Source of the DNA: Rhodobacteraceae bacterium REDSEA-S34_B6
GTDB lineage: Bacteria; Pseudomonadota; Alphaproteobacteria; Rhodobacterales; Rhodobacteraceae
Reading direction: 5' to 3'
DNA length: 42,106 bases
NCBI GenBank assembly: GCA_001627925.1
Contig: LUQC01000005.1
Location: 1 to 42,106 of the forward strand
Position numbers and translations under genes: made by a program. A model generated the notes under the pieces. The model searched no databases and had not been told where the DNA came from. It worked only from the letters and a program-made list of their open reading frames with translations. Numbering within the stretch: position 1 is the stretch's first letter; every line of letters begins with the position of its first letter. Below are positions 1-7,774 of this stretch, piece by piece.

Positions 1-292
1 GCACGTAAGTGTTTTGCGTTGTTGAAGGTCCAAAACTTACTTCATCAGTTTCCACCCCAAGTATAGCGGCAAGGCGAAGTTGCGCCTCATCCATTTCCTC
101 ACCCCCAAGCCGCGACGCTTCGTAACTTGAGTATGGTTGAACTTTCCTTTGAGTGTAGAACCGATGTAATCTATCTATAACCTGCTGGCAGGCATATGAT
201 CCTCCTGCATTCTCAAAAAATGCTTGATCCTTCAATGTCGGTTGCGAAAAAGCAGGGAATTGCCGTCTCACAAAATCAATATCTAAATGCAT
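1..292 (-). CDS. Class V aminotransferase / cysteine desulfurase-like protein, N-terminal fragment
   Basis: An open frame starts at an ATG whose first base is position 292 and runs off the left edge, giving 97 residues with no stop. The translation begins MHLDIDFVRRQFPAF and continues with FFENAGGSY and, near the edge, VSFGPSTTQNTY. This is the usual N-terminus of PLP-dependent class V aminotransferases of the cysteine desulfurase-like group: a FxNAGG entry motif, then a Ser/Thr-rich segment that contacts the cofactor phosphate. The catalytic lysine lies outside the window, so the reaction (desulfurase, selenocysteine lyase or another) cannot be fixed. It follows acuI on the same strand after a gap of about 97 bases, so it may belong to the same transcript or have its own promoter. 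The family is fairly sure, the substrate unknown. Confidence 0.75.
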   Translation of the reverse strand, partial: MHLDIDFVRRQFPAFSQPTLKDQAFFENAGGSYACQQVIDRLHRFYTQRKVQPYSSYEASRLGGEEMDEAQLRLAAILGVETDEVSFGPSTTQNTYV

Positions 293-389
293 TAAGCCTA
301 CCTAAAAACTAAGGATTAGTACTGAAAAAGTCTGACAATTAATATACATATTGAATTGTCATAAAGTAATAAATTTCATGGGAAAACAA

Positions 390-1379
390 TTACTTGTTTA
401 CATCAACCACAACGCGTCCTTTTATTTGTCCACTTTGAATTTCCTTACCTAACCTTGGAAGATCCGCAAGGACTGCTTCATTTATCATTCCATCAAGTTT
501 TTCCATGGGTAGGTCTGAAGTAATACGTTTCCATGCCCTGACCCTATTTTCATAGGGTTGCATCGCACTGTCAATTCCCAGCATATTCACGCCTCGGAGC
601 AAAAAGGGGATAACATTTGCAGGAATTGCAGTTCCACTGGCATTGCCGACTACTGCTACTGATGCTCCGTATTTTAATTGCCCTATCAATCTTGCAAGCA
701 TTTCACCACCAACAGCATCAACGCATCCAGCCCATGTTGCCGCTTCCAAAGGCCTTTTAATTGCCTCGTTTATATCACCGCGTTCTACTATTTGAGATGC
801 ACCAAGATCCTTAAGATAACTACTGGCTTCTGGTCGACCAGTCACTGCTGCAACTTCATATCCAATATTAGCTAATATGGCTGTTGCCACAGACCCTACT
901 CCACCGGCAGCACCGGTCACCAGCACAGGACCATCCTTTTGCTTTACACCGTGATCCTCTAAAGCCTGGATCGCCAACATCGCTGAAAAACCTGCCGTTC
1001 CAACAGCCATTGCCTGTTTAGTTGTTAAACCATCAGGTAACGGAACAAGCCAATCAGCTTTGACCCTTGCTTTTTGAGCATATCCACCCCAGTATGCTTC
1101 TCCAACCCTCCAGCCAGTCAAAATTACTTTATCACCTGGATTATATCTCGGATCATCCGAACTCTCTACCGTTCCCGCAAAATCAACACCAGGAACATGG
1201 GGGTAGTTTCTTACTAAACCGCCTCCCGCTCCAAGGCATAATCCATCCTTCCAATTAACAGTTGAATACTCAACTGCCACCACCACCTCACCCTCGGGTA
1301 AGTCCTCGAGTGTTATTTGAGAAATACCAGATGATGTTTTACCATCCTCATCTTTATTAACTACTAGCGCATTAAACAT
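390..1379 (-). CDS. acuI: Acrylyl-CoA reductase AcuI (MDR-family NADPH oxidoreductase)
   Basis: This 329-residue medium-chain dehydrogenase/reductase family protein probably reduces acryloyl-CoA to propionyl-CoA with NADPH, which removes the toxic acrylate branch of DMSP breakdown. Visible features are the MFNALVV start typical of AcuI, STVNWKDGL near residue 40, a Rossmann nucleotide-binding turn VTGAAGGVGS near residue 150, and a C-terminus ending GRVVVDVNK. No structural zinc cluster is seen, as expected for the quinone-oxidoreductase-like branch. The ATG at 1379 is chosen because AGAAGG lies six bases upstream; a longer frame from 1400 would overlap the end of dmdA and add seven atypical residues. 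The stop of dmdA lies 11 bases upstream, so the two are probably cotranscribed. A dmdA-acuI pair is known from roseobacters. A general YhdH-type reductase is the alternative. Confidence 0.88.
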   Translation of the reverse strand: MFNALVVNKDEDGKTSSGISQITLEDLPEGEVVVAVEYSTVNWKDGLCLGAGGGLVRNYPHVPGVDFAGTVESSDDPRYNPGDKVILTGWRVGEAYWGGYAQKARVKADWLVPLPDGLTTKQAMAVGTAGFSAMLAIQALEDHGVKQKDGPVLVTGAAGGVGSVATAILANIGYEVAAVTGRPEASSYLKDLGASQIVERGDINEAIKRPLEAATWAGCVDAVGGEMLARLIGQLKYGASVAVVGNASGTAIPANVIPFLLRGVNMLGIDSAMQPYENRVRAWKRITSDLPMEKLDGMINEAVLADLPRLGKEIQSGQIKGRVVVDVNK

Positions 1380-1390
1380 AAATTTTCCTT

Positions 1391-2494
1391 CTAAATCCAA
1401 AAACTTTCTTTGACGGTAGCATCTCTAACGCCGGTATTTGTAACTACCTGAACTTTAGTATTTTCATCCCAATGGGTCATTTTAACCATTCCTAGTGCGA
1501 CGTTTGTTTTGAAGTCAGGTGAATATGCCGCGGAGCTTACTCTACCCACTTGTTTATCATTCGCAATAATTGGCCACCACCTGTCACATACACCAACGTC
1601 TGGCCCGCTTATTTCTATCGCTCTTATCATTTGCGTTGGACCCTCCTTAGCAACTCGCAGCAAAGCATCTCTTCCGACGCATCCCAATGCGTCGTGAGTA
1701 TCACAAAATTTACTTAAACCACATTCATGAGGAGTATTATCATCAGTCATGTCATTACCGTAGCTTAGAAGCCCTCCTTCAATTCTTTCGATTAAATTTG
1801 GGCACCCAGCATGAACATTATATTTTCTACCGGCTTCAAATAAAGCATTCCAAAGAGGCATAGCATTCCGATCACCTTCAACGTAAATTTCAAAACCACC
1901 CTGTTTTGAATAGCCAGAGCGCGCTACTATCAAAGCCTGATTATTAAACTCTAACCGTTTAAATCTAAAGAACCTTATATTCCTTACTTCATCACCGAAA
2001 ACGTCTGCCATTAGGTCGTCTGATTTTGGACCCTGAACTGCGAGTGGGCTTACGTCAGGTTCATCTACAAGCACATCAAGGCGCCATCCATTTGCAATTC
2101 CCTTGATCCAATAAAGGAGATCACTATCAGCAATAGAAACCCACCAATGTTCATCGCTGATTTTTACAGCTACTGGATCATTCAACATACCTCCAGTTTC
2201 ATCAACTATTGGAACATAATAACACTGACCACCATACATTTCTCTTAAATCTCTAGGTGTAAGCATTTGCATTAATCGGGCAGCATCTGGACCCTTAAGT
2301 TCGATTTGGCGTTCAACAGATACATCCCAAACTTGCACTTCCGATTTTAAGTGATGATAATCTTCCTGAACACTTCGAAAGACTGTTGGAAGTAGCATAT
2401 GGTTATAAACCGTGTATGCCTTGACACCGGCTGCTTCTACGCCTTCAGAAAATACTGTTCTACGAAGCCTTCTAGACGGAGACAGAAGTGCCAT
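1391..2494 (-). CDS. dmdA: Dimethylsulfoniopropionate (DMSP) demethylase DmdA
   Basis: The 367-residue protein belongs to the glycine cleavage T-protein (aminomethyltransferase) fold. DmdA moves a methyl group from DMSP to tetrahydrofolate, giving methylmercaptopropionate and 5-methyl-THF in the cytosol. From memory it follows the Pelagibacter DmdA (369 residues) over its whole length: SRRLRRTVF at the start, VKAYTVYNHMLLP, VQVWDVSVERQ, CYYVPIVDE, WWVSIADSDLL, LAVQGPKS, ARSGYSKQGGFEIYVE, CPNLIERIEGGLLSYGND and a C-terminal AYSPDF. These segments, especially the YNHMLLP and SYGND stretches, separate DmdA from ordinary GcvT. An AAGGA ribosome site stands about nine bases before the ATG. It sits between a DUF1326 gene and acuI on one strand with gaps of 20 and 11 bases. 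A GcvT-like paralogue with another substrate is possible but less likely with acuI next to it. Confidence 0.92.
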   Translation of the reverse strand: MALLSPSRRLRRTVFSEGVEAAGVKAYTVYNHMLLPTVFRSVQEDYHHLKSEVQVWDVSVERQIELKGPDAARLMQMLTPRDLREMYGGQCYYVPIVDETGGMLNDPVAVKISDEHWWVSIADSDLLYWIKGIANGWRLDVLVDEPDVSPLAVQGPKSDDLMADVFGDEVRNIRFFRFKRLEFNNQALIVARSGYSKQGGFEIYVEGDRNAMPLWNALFEAGRKYNVHAGCPNLIERIEGGLLSYGNDMTDDNTPHECGLSKFCDTHDALGCVGRDALLRVAKEGPTQMIRAIEISGPDVGVCDRWWPIIANDKQVGRVSSAAYSPDFKTNVALGMVKMTHWDENTKVQVVTNTGVRDATVKESFWI

Positions 2495-2514
2495 ATCTGA
2501 TATCCTTTTAGTAA

Positions 2515-3198
2515 TTACCTAGGGCCTCTCCAGTCGATCTGGCAAATTTCTGCGGAACGCCCATCAAAATCCCAAACTCGACCGTGTGCACGAACACGTC
2601 CTTTAGTAGCTGTTGCCACAGTTATATCTGGACCCATCCAATATTCAGTATTTGTAACGACGATATCCTTACCGCCATTACCAACAACCGGTACGATCTC
2701 ACCTTGGATTTTTTTTCCTACCATTAGTCTTCGTGCATTACCCTCAGTTGTGAATTCAACTGGCGCTCGTTCTGCACCCAAAAACTCACTTACTAAAACC
2801 TTAAAGAGACCAGTAGTACCCTTAGCTTTGCCACTAAAGATATTGATCAGCGCCTCATAAGCTGCATGACTAGCTCTATCGTCAATGTAGGCAGCAGCTT
2901 TCCAGTTTCCCCTTGCCATAAGACCGGGGATTTCAAGCACCAAACCGACATTTAACCCACTCAGGTTCTCATCCCCATAAAAACCATCATCAATTCTCAC
3001 CCCAGCCCAAGCCTGACAGTAGCCCTCTGTTGGGGCATGCTTGCCAAGAGAGACAACGCACGGACAAAAAATTGTACAATTGCAATTTAAAATTAATTCA
3101 CCTTTAACAGCCCAGGGCGTTAGTCCGTCCTCTTTAGGACCAGCTGCAGGATGTCTGCTTGATATTTTTGCAGGCGCTTCAATTTTCTCATCGACCAT
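2515..3198 (-). CDS. DUF1326 domain protein, cysteine-rich
   Basis: This 227-residue protein has no biochemical function I can name. A short N-terminal tail is followed by a cysteine cluster NCNCTIFCPC around residues 39-48 and a further GYCQAW near residue 60, the pattern that defines DUF1326 and suggests metal binding or thiol chemistry. The rest is predicted to be soluble and beta-rich, with a motif TNTEYWMGP near the end and a C-terminal RIDWRG-like close (QIDWRGPR). No signal peptide or membrane segment is seen. An AAAGGG ribosome site lies about seven bases before the ATG. It is placed 17 bases after a DUF2182 membrane protein and 20 bases before dmdA, so it looks cotranscribed with both. 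DUF1326 and DUF2182 often travel together, which suggests they act as one unit at the membrane; any link to DMSP rests on position only. Confidence 0.8.
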   Translation of the reverse strand: MVDEKIEAPAKISSRHPAAGPKEDGLTPWAVKGELILNCNCTIFCPCVVSLGKHAPTEGYCQAWAGVRIDDGFYGDENLSGLNVGLVLEIPGLMARGNWKAAAYIDDRASHAAYEALINIFSGKAKGTTGLFKVLVSEFLGAERAPVEFTTEGNARRLMVGKKIQGEIVPVVGNGGKDIVVTNTEYWMGPDITVATATKGRVRAHGRVWDFDGRSAEICQIDWRGPR

Positions 3199-3215
3199 AA
3201 GCCAACCCTTTCCAA

Positions 3216-3968
3216 TTAAAAAATAAATAAATTTAAGCCAGATAAAATCAAAATTAATCCGAGCGGCATTGTTAAAAAACGACCATATTGTGGCAATTTT
3301 TCAATCATCATTAAAAATGTAGCTAATCCCATGAATGCTAAATTCATTACACCACCAACAAATGAAATTAGCATTAAGGCCCAACAGCACCCAAGACATA
3401 CCGCTCCTAGCCGCAAACCATTAGCTAAAGGTCCCTGATCAAAGTACTGCATAAAAAAGGTCAGAGGTCTTCTACATTTTGCCAAACATGCTTGTTTTAA
3501 ACTTGTGAATTGGTAGAGGCCCGCAAAAAACAAAATAAGGCCAGACAATTTAGAGGATGTAACCTGACCCAAATTATCCAAATACCCATAAATGAATAAG
3601 GCCATTTGTGAAACTGCCGCAAAAAAAGAAAAAACTATCCAAACGGTTAAATATCCAAGTAGTAAGCGCAATAGATTTATTTCTACATTATCTCCCAACT
3701 CTTCATAAACAGCAAAAGCTGGCAAAGCTGTAGGTGCCATCATCGCTGCTGACATTAGTATCCACATTGAAAAAATTTGAAAAAAACCACTAACATCAGG
3801 AGTGATTATACAAAACTCATTAAAGAAATTAGCGCCGTAGATTTTTGATAATAGGCGAAGTTCGTTTGGCACTGATAGTAAATATAAAAATATCCATGCT
3901 ATAGAAATCACAAGAAAAAGCATGATCCAATGGACCTGTGTCATTTTTCGTACTTGTTCGGAAAACAT
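3216..3968 (-). CDS. DUF2182 integral membrane protein, putative metal-binding
   Basis: The 250-residue protein has about six to seven hydrophobic segments, so it should lie in the inner membrane. Family marks of DUF2182 are visible: a segment SMWILMSAAMMAPTALPAF near residue 65, then AGLYQFTSLKQACLAKCRRP around residue 150, and LGCCWALMLISFVGGVMN near residue 195. Conserved Met and Cys residues inside or beside membrane helices are the reason the family is described as metal-binding; no reaction is known to me. The ATG at 3968 has GAGGT six bases upstream, supporting this start over an internal Met at residue 9. It is the first gene of the run DUF2182-DUF1326-dmdA-acuI and stands back to back with the tmRNA gene, so the promoter of the run should lie between 3969 and about 4080. 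Confidence 0.82.
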   Translation of the reverse strand: MFSEQVRKMTQVHWIMLFLVISIAWIFLYLLSVPNELRLLSKIYGANFFNEFCIITPDVSGFFQIFSMWILMSAAMMAPTALPAFAVYEELGDNVEINLLRLLLGYLTVWIVFSFFAAVSQMALFIYGYLDNLGQVTSSKLSGLILFFAGLYQFTSLKQACLAKCRRPLTFFMQYFDQGPLANGLRLGAVCLGCCWALMLISFVGGVMNLAFMGLATFLMMIEKLPQYGRFLTMPLGLILILSGLNLFIF

Positions 3969-4099
3969 TATGACCTCAAAGCGTTACAGCCGAAACTAAT
4001 GCATGATGCATCACTTATTGACAATTCAAATATTAATAAACGTAGCGTCAGTGTATTTTGCATTTTCTGTTGCAGTACTTTCATGCTGCTTGTATGTTC

Positions 4100-4378
4100 T
4101 AGATGCTCTTTGAGCTATGGACATAAACGCGCTCGTAATAAGCGGATCGGACCTCGGGGCGGTACCGAGCGGCTCCACCAATATTTACTTAAGCGGTAAC
4201 ATGGGGTCGAAATAGGATAGACGAACGTGTAAAGGGGAAGGCTTTGTCTCGGCGGGATGCCACCGTTATCGGCGCAAAAAGTACAATTGCAAATGACAAT
4301 CGTGCTCCAGTAGCAATGGCTGCTTAAGCAGTCGGAGATACTGAACTTTAATCCCTAGTGACTAGCATCACTAGGTGG
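4100..4378 (+). ncRNA. ssrA: tmRNA gene, circularly permuted (two-piece) ssrA
   Basis: The order is acceptor piece, short spacer, coding piece, as known for alphaproteobacterial permuted tmRNA. Acceptor piece (about 4100-4180): T-arm stem CTCGG (4153-4157)/CCGAG (4165-4169) with a 7-base loop, then CGGCTCC, A and CCA ending at 4180. Coding piece (from 4203): GGGGTCG (4203-4209) pairs with CGGCTCC (4170-4176) over seven base pairs including two G-U, forming the acceptor stem. A second long-range helix joins ACGAACGTG (4221-4229) to CGCGCTCGT in the acceptor piece. The tag reading frame is 4289-4327 and encodes ANDNRAPVAMAA and stop, close to known class tags. A hairpin CCTAGTGA/TCACTAGG (4354-4375) closes the coding piece. 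The spacer 4181-4202 should be cut out. Outer ends are approximate. A perfect TTGACA lies at 4018-4023, but no good -10 follows at normal distance. Confidence 0.94.
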
Positions 4379-4530
4379 GGTTAGATCGGTTCCTCGCAAC
4401 AGAATACCGATCATTAAATTTATTTTCTGTAGTTAATTATACGCATGCCGTTAGGTATGTAATCAATTTAGCCCTTTTGTTTCTTTTGAATTATTTCTAT
4501 TGTGCTCATATTGATTTAGAGGCCTTAAAC

Positions 4531-4992
4531 ATGAATAAAAACATCGACTACGGAACATTGATGCACAAAGCAATGCGTACGCTAATTTTTGATGTTCTGA
4601 AAGATGTTGAAAAAAATGGCCTTCCAGGAGAGCACCATTTTTTTATAACTTTCGACACTACAGTGGAAGGTGTTGAAATTTCTGAATGGCTTCGCCAACG
4701 ATACCCTGAAGAAATGACTATCGTTATTCAGCATTGGTTTGATGGACTTGATGTAAAAAAGGACGGGTTTAATATTATTTTAAACTTTGGGGATCAACCC
4801 GAACCTTTGGTCATTCCATTCCTTTCAATCTTAACATTTGTAGATCCATCAGTAGAATTCGGACTTCGATTTGAGCAGAATGAGGATGTCGAATTACCTC
4901 GAGTTTCTGATATGGATCAAACAACTGTGAAAGAAAAAGAAATCTCAAAGAAAAAAGGTGATGTTGTAAGTTTGGACAGCTTCAGAAAATGA
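4531..4992 (+). CDS. sspB: ClpXP adaptor SspB (alphaproteobacterial type)
   Basis: The 153-residue protein delivers ssrA-tagged polypeptides to the ClpXP protease. It starts MNKNIDYGTLMHKAM and contains GLPGEHHFFITFDT, YPEEMTIVIQHWFDGL and PLVIPFLSILTFVDPSVEFGL, the core of SspB-alpha (the substrate-binding Sm-like fold), then an acidic, low-complexity linker and a short basic end, VVSLDSFRK, in the place where SspB carries its ClpX-binding tail. An in-frame ATG-less extension reaches up to 4375, but it would run into the tmRNA end and adds a hydrophobic stretch foreign to the family, so ATG 4531 with AGAGG about eight bases upstream is preferred. It begins about 150 bases after the tmRNA coding piece, so tag and adaptor genes are neighbours. 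fumC follows after 46 bases, an arrangement also seen in other alphaproteobacteria. Confidence 0.92.
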   Translation: MNKNIDYGTLMHKAMRTLIFDVLKDVEKNGLPGEHHFFITFDTTVEGVEISEWLRQRYPEEMTIVIQHWFDGLDVKKDGFNIILNFGDQPEPLVIPFLSILTFVDPSVEFGLRFEQNEDVELPRVSDMDQTTVKEKEISKKKGDVVSLDSFRK

Positions 4993-5038
4993 ATTCCCAA
5001 AATCAGATTAAAATATTAATATTGAAGAAATAAAATAG

Positions 5039-6430
5039 ATGACACAAACTCGTACCGAAACTGATAGCTTTGGCCCATTACAAGTGCCAAATTCAAAATA
5101 CTGGGGCGCTCAAACCCAACGCTCACTTTTGAATTTTCCAATTGGATTGGAAAAACAACCAGTCGCGATAATTCGAGCACTCGGTGTAATAAAAAAGGCT
5201 TGCGCCTTAGCTAATGTGGAAGCCGGAAAATTAATTAAACCTCATGGAATGGCGATTGTGGAAGCCGCCTCAGAGGTTATTGACGGTAAACTAGATGATC
5301 ACTTTCCATTAGTCGTTTGGCAAACAGGCTCAGGAACGCAATCTAATATGAACGCAAATGAAGTCATTGCAAACCGTGCCATTGAATTATTAGGTGGAAC
5401 TATCGGTTCAAAAGACCCTATTCATCCAAATGATCATTGCAATATGGGTCAATCATCAAATGATACATTCCCAACCGCAATGCACATAGCCACTGCAAGT
5501 ACTGCTCACAATACACTCGTACCCAATCTAAGAAAACTTGTGGACGCTATAGATGCAAAAATAGTTGAATTTGAAGGAATAATTAAGATTGGTCGCACCC
5601 ATACGCAGGATGCGACACCTTTGACTTTATCTCAGGAATTTTCGGGCTACAGGCAGCAGGTTCAAAAGGGAATTGAGCGAATTGAAAAATCTTTGGAAGA
5701 TATTTACGAGTTAGCCCAAGGAGGTACAGCGGTTGGTACTGGCTTAAATACATCCGTTGGATGGGATACTACAGTGGCTAAATACATCGCTGAGGAAACT
5801 AAACTTCCATTTGTCTCCGCCCCAAATAAGTTTGAAGCGCTAGCATCACACGACGCTATGGTAGAAATGTCAGGGAGTTTAAAAACTTTAGCAGCAGGTC
5901 TTTTTAAAATTGCTAACGACATAAGGTTTTTAGGGTCCGGACCCCGTTGTGGGTTAGGTGAGCTTATTTTGCCAGAAAACGAACCAGGTTCATCAATAAT
6001 GCCCGGAAAGGTAAACCCAACACAGTGTGAAGCCCTTACTCAAGTTTGTGCTCAAGTCATTGGCAATGATGCTGCTGTTGGTCTTGCAGGCTCACAGGGC
6101 CATTTTGAATTAAATGTATTCAAACCTATGATTACTTATAATGTCATACAGTCAATGCAGCTGTTAGGAGATGCTTGTTCTGCCTTTACAGATAACCTGA
6201 TGAAAGATTTAAAGGCAGATAAACATCGAATTGAAAAATTAATGCGAGAAAGTTTAATGTTAGTCACTGCACTTGCACCGAAGATAGGTTATGACAACGC
6301 CACCACAGTCGCAAAAACTGCCCATAAAAATGGAACAACTCTAAAAGAAGAAGCAGTAAAACTAGGTTTTGTTGACGATAAAACTTTCGATGAAATTGTA
6401 AAACCAGAAAATATGGTTGGACCCACCTAG
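5039..6430 (+). CDS. fumC: Class II fumarate hydratase FumC
   Basis: This 463-residue enzyme interconverts fumarate and malate in the TCA cycle in the cytosol; class II enzymes need no iron-sulfur cluster. The length is normal for the family. Visible marks are the N-terminal [13 protein letters not shown], the [14 protein letters not shown] segment, [22 protein letters not shown] with an active-site His, and the family signature [11 protein letters not shown] with the loop serines at residues 318-319. The C-terminal domain ends with ENMVGPT. It lies 46 bases after sspB, and the next gene on the strand, a ribbon-helix-helix protein, begins 16 bases after its stop, so the three may share a transcript. 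Nothing is missing or unusual in the protein. Confidence 0.96.
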   Translation: MTQTRTETDSFGPLQVPNSKYWGAQTQRSLLNFPIGLEKQPVAIIRALGVIKKACALANVEAGKLIKPHGMAIVEAASEVIDGKLDDHFPLVVWQTGSGTQSNMNANEVIANRAIELLGGTIGSKDPIHPNDHCNMGQSSNDTFPTAMHIATASTAHNTLVPNLRKLVDAIDAKIVEFEGIIKIGRTHTQDATPLTLSQEFSGYRQQVQKGIERIEKSLEDIYELAQGGTAVGTGLNTSVGWDTTVAKYIAEETKLPFVSAPNKFEALASHDAMVEMSGSLKTLAAGLFKIANDIRFLGSGPRCGLGELILPENEPGSSIMPGKVNPTQCEALTQVCAQVIGNDAAVGLAGSQGHFELNVFKPMITYNVIQSMQLLGDACSAFTDNLMKDLKADKHRIEKLMRESLMLVTALAPKIGYDNATTVAKTAHKNGTTLKEEAVKLGFVDDKTFDEIVKPENMVGPT

Positions 6431-6446
6431 AATTAATCTTCAGAAA

Positions 6447-6665
6447 ATGCGACCCCGAAAAAGATCTCTTATTCTAAATGGACATAATACCTCGGTCTCT
6501 CTAGAAGACCTTTTTTGGGTGGAACTTAAGAATATTGCTAAAGAGGAAGAGATATCAATAAATCAACTTGTTGCCAAAATAGATGAAAGTAGAAATTTCG
6601 AGAAAAGTGGTCTTGCAACAGAGTTAAGAGAAATTGTCTTAAAACACCACCTCAGGGAAAAGTAG
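6447..6665 (+). CDS. Small ribbon-helix-helix domain protein
   Basis: A 72-residue protein beginning MRPRKRSLILNGHNTSVSLE. The short beta strand RSLILNGHNTSVSLEDLFW followed by two helices (VELKNIAKEEEIS and INQLVAKIDE) fits the ribbon-helix-helix fold (RHH_4-type family), in which paired strands of a dimer insert into the DNA major groove. No target is known. A longer frame begins at 6417, inside fumC, but family members begin at the MRP(K/R)KRS motif, so ATG 6447 is chosen. It sits 16 bases after fumC, a neighbourhood (sspB-fumC-RHH) that recurs in alphaproteobacteria. It converges on ccdA with 33 bases between stops. The role could be DNA binding or, less likely, an antitoxin without a toxin nearby. 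Confidence 0.82.
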   Translation: MRPRKRSLILNGHNTSVSLEDLFWVELKNIAKEEEISINQLVAKIDESRNFEKSGLATELREIVLKHHLREK

Positions 6666-6698
6666 ATTTTAACTTTAATTTTTTTGTCCAAATGAAGA

Positions 6699-7445
6699 CT
6701 AACCTATAGTTCCTAAAACAGGAAAAGTCTCGAGCAACCAAAAAGACAAATCGGTAAACCCACCAGACAGCATCAAGAGTCCGACCGTCCAAAGCAGAAG
6801 CCCCATAATACGCTCAATTATTTCAAAATTGCGCTTAAAAAAGTTTAATGTATTCCCCATTTTTGACAAAAATGCCGCTACTACAATAAATGGAACTCCT
6901 AAACCAAGCCCATAAAAACCAAGTAAGATCAATCCTTTATGTAACGAAGCTTCGCTAGCCGCTAAACTTAGAATTGCCCCAAGTTGAGGGCCAATACAAG
7001 GCGTCCAACCAAAGGCAAATGCAAGACCTAGAAGATAAGCTCCGACAAATGAGCCTCCCATTTTGCCTGTGTCAAATCTAACTTCTTTGTTTAGTAACGG
7101 AATATGGACTATACCTAAAAAATGTAATCCAAAGCCCATAATTAACAAGCCAGCAAGAGTGGTTAAAAAATCTTTGTACCCAAGTAAAAGAATTCCAAAT
7201 GATGAGGCAGCAAGACCAAGAATAAGAAAAACAGTAGAAAGCCCAAGTACGAACGAAGTTGCTACCAGAATAACTTTTACATTCCTTTTTTGGGTGGAAT
7301 TATCTAACGATATCCCACTCATATAAGCTAAGTAGGGTGGCACTATCGGCAAAACGCACGGACTAAGAAAAGAGATAAGGCCAGCCAGAACTGAAACTAA
7401 AGCTGCAGGCAATATAGAAGCGTCAAAAATATCAATTCCAAGCAT
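6699..7445 (-). CDS. ccdA: Cytochrome c biogenesis / thiol-disulfide relay protein CcdA
   Basis: The 248-residue inner-membrane protein has about six hydrophobic segments and carries the two cysteines of the CcdA/DsbD-beta family: Cys30 in FLSPCVLPIVPP and Cys150 in GWTPCIGPQLGAIL. These cysteines pass electrons from cytoplasmic thioredoxin to periplasmic thiols, for example for haem attachment to c-type cytochromes. Length and topology fit the short CcdA form, without the soluble ends of DsbD. No thioredoxin partner or ccm gene is adjacent, so the periplasmic client cannot be read from context. It stands back to back with the tusA-like gene across an 88-base gap (7446-7533) that must hold both promoters; I see no clear motif there. 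Confidence 0.92.
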   Translation of the reverse strand: MLGIDIFDASILPAALVSVLAGLISFLSPCVLPIVPPYLAYMSGISLDNSTQKRNVKVILVATSFVLGLSTVFLILGLAASSFGILLLGYKDFLTTLAGLLIMGFGLHFLGIVHIPLLNKEVRFDTGKMGGSFVGAYLLGLAFAFGWTPCIGPQLGAILSLAASEASLHKGLILLGFYGLGLGVPFIVVAAFLSKMGNTLNFFKRNFEIIERIMGLLLWTVGLLMLSGGFTDLSFWLLETFPVLGTIG

Positions 7446-7533
7446 CGATTGTCCCTATTTACCTTATCTTAATTAACGAGATACAATAAGCTTCTTACAT
7501 AGACGTATTATAGAAAAAAGCTACAACCACAAT

Positions 7534-7758
7534 ATGACAGAAAAAATTATAGACGCTAAAGGTCTTCTTTGCCCACTACCGGTGCTAAAACTCAGAAAGC
7601 ATCTTAAATCCATGGAGTCCGGTGATATAGTTTTGATAAATGCGGACGATCCCGCTGCAGCAATAGACATTCCCCATTTCTGCAATGAATCAGGCCACAC
7701 ACTGATTTCAAAAGAGCCTGGCGAGGACGGTTCAACAGGATACAAAGTCAAAAAATAG
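7534..7758 (+). CDS. tusA: TusA-family sulfur carrier protein
   Basis: A 74-residue protein with the TusA fold signature: DAKGLLCPLPVLKLRKHL, where Cys13 is in the CPxP motif that carries persulfide sulfur. The rest fits a beta-alpha-beta-alpha-beta-beta unit (DIVLINADDPAAAIDIP, then a C-terminal GSTGYKVKK). TusA proteins accept sulfur from cysteine desulfurases and hand it on for tRNA thiolation or other sulfur transfer. No tusBCD genes are nearby. Being a single gene between ccdA and rne, its acceptor is unknown, and other TusA-like proteins (YedF-type) are possible. It converges on rne with 16 bases between the stops and no hairpin terminator that I can see. Confidence 0.88.
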   Translation: MTEKIIDAKGLLCPLPVLKLRKHLKSMESGDIVLINADDPAAAIDIPHFCNESGHTLISKEPGEDGSTGYKVKK

Positions 7759-7774
7759 ATATTTTATTTCATAT

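Noticed and set aside
3930-4199. An 89-codon plus-strand open frame
   Set aside because: It covers the start of DUF2182 and the tmRNA acceptor piece, has no family likeness, and the RNA structure explains the sequence.
4354-4375. Hairpin as a rho-independent terminator
   Set aside because: No U tract follows; it is better taken as part of the tmRNA coding piece.
4375-4530. N-terminal extension of SspB
   Set aside because: It begins at the tmRNA 3' hairpin and encodes a hydrophobic stretch foreign to the SspB family; ATG 4531 fits the family start.
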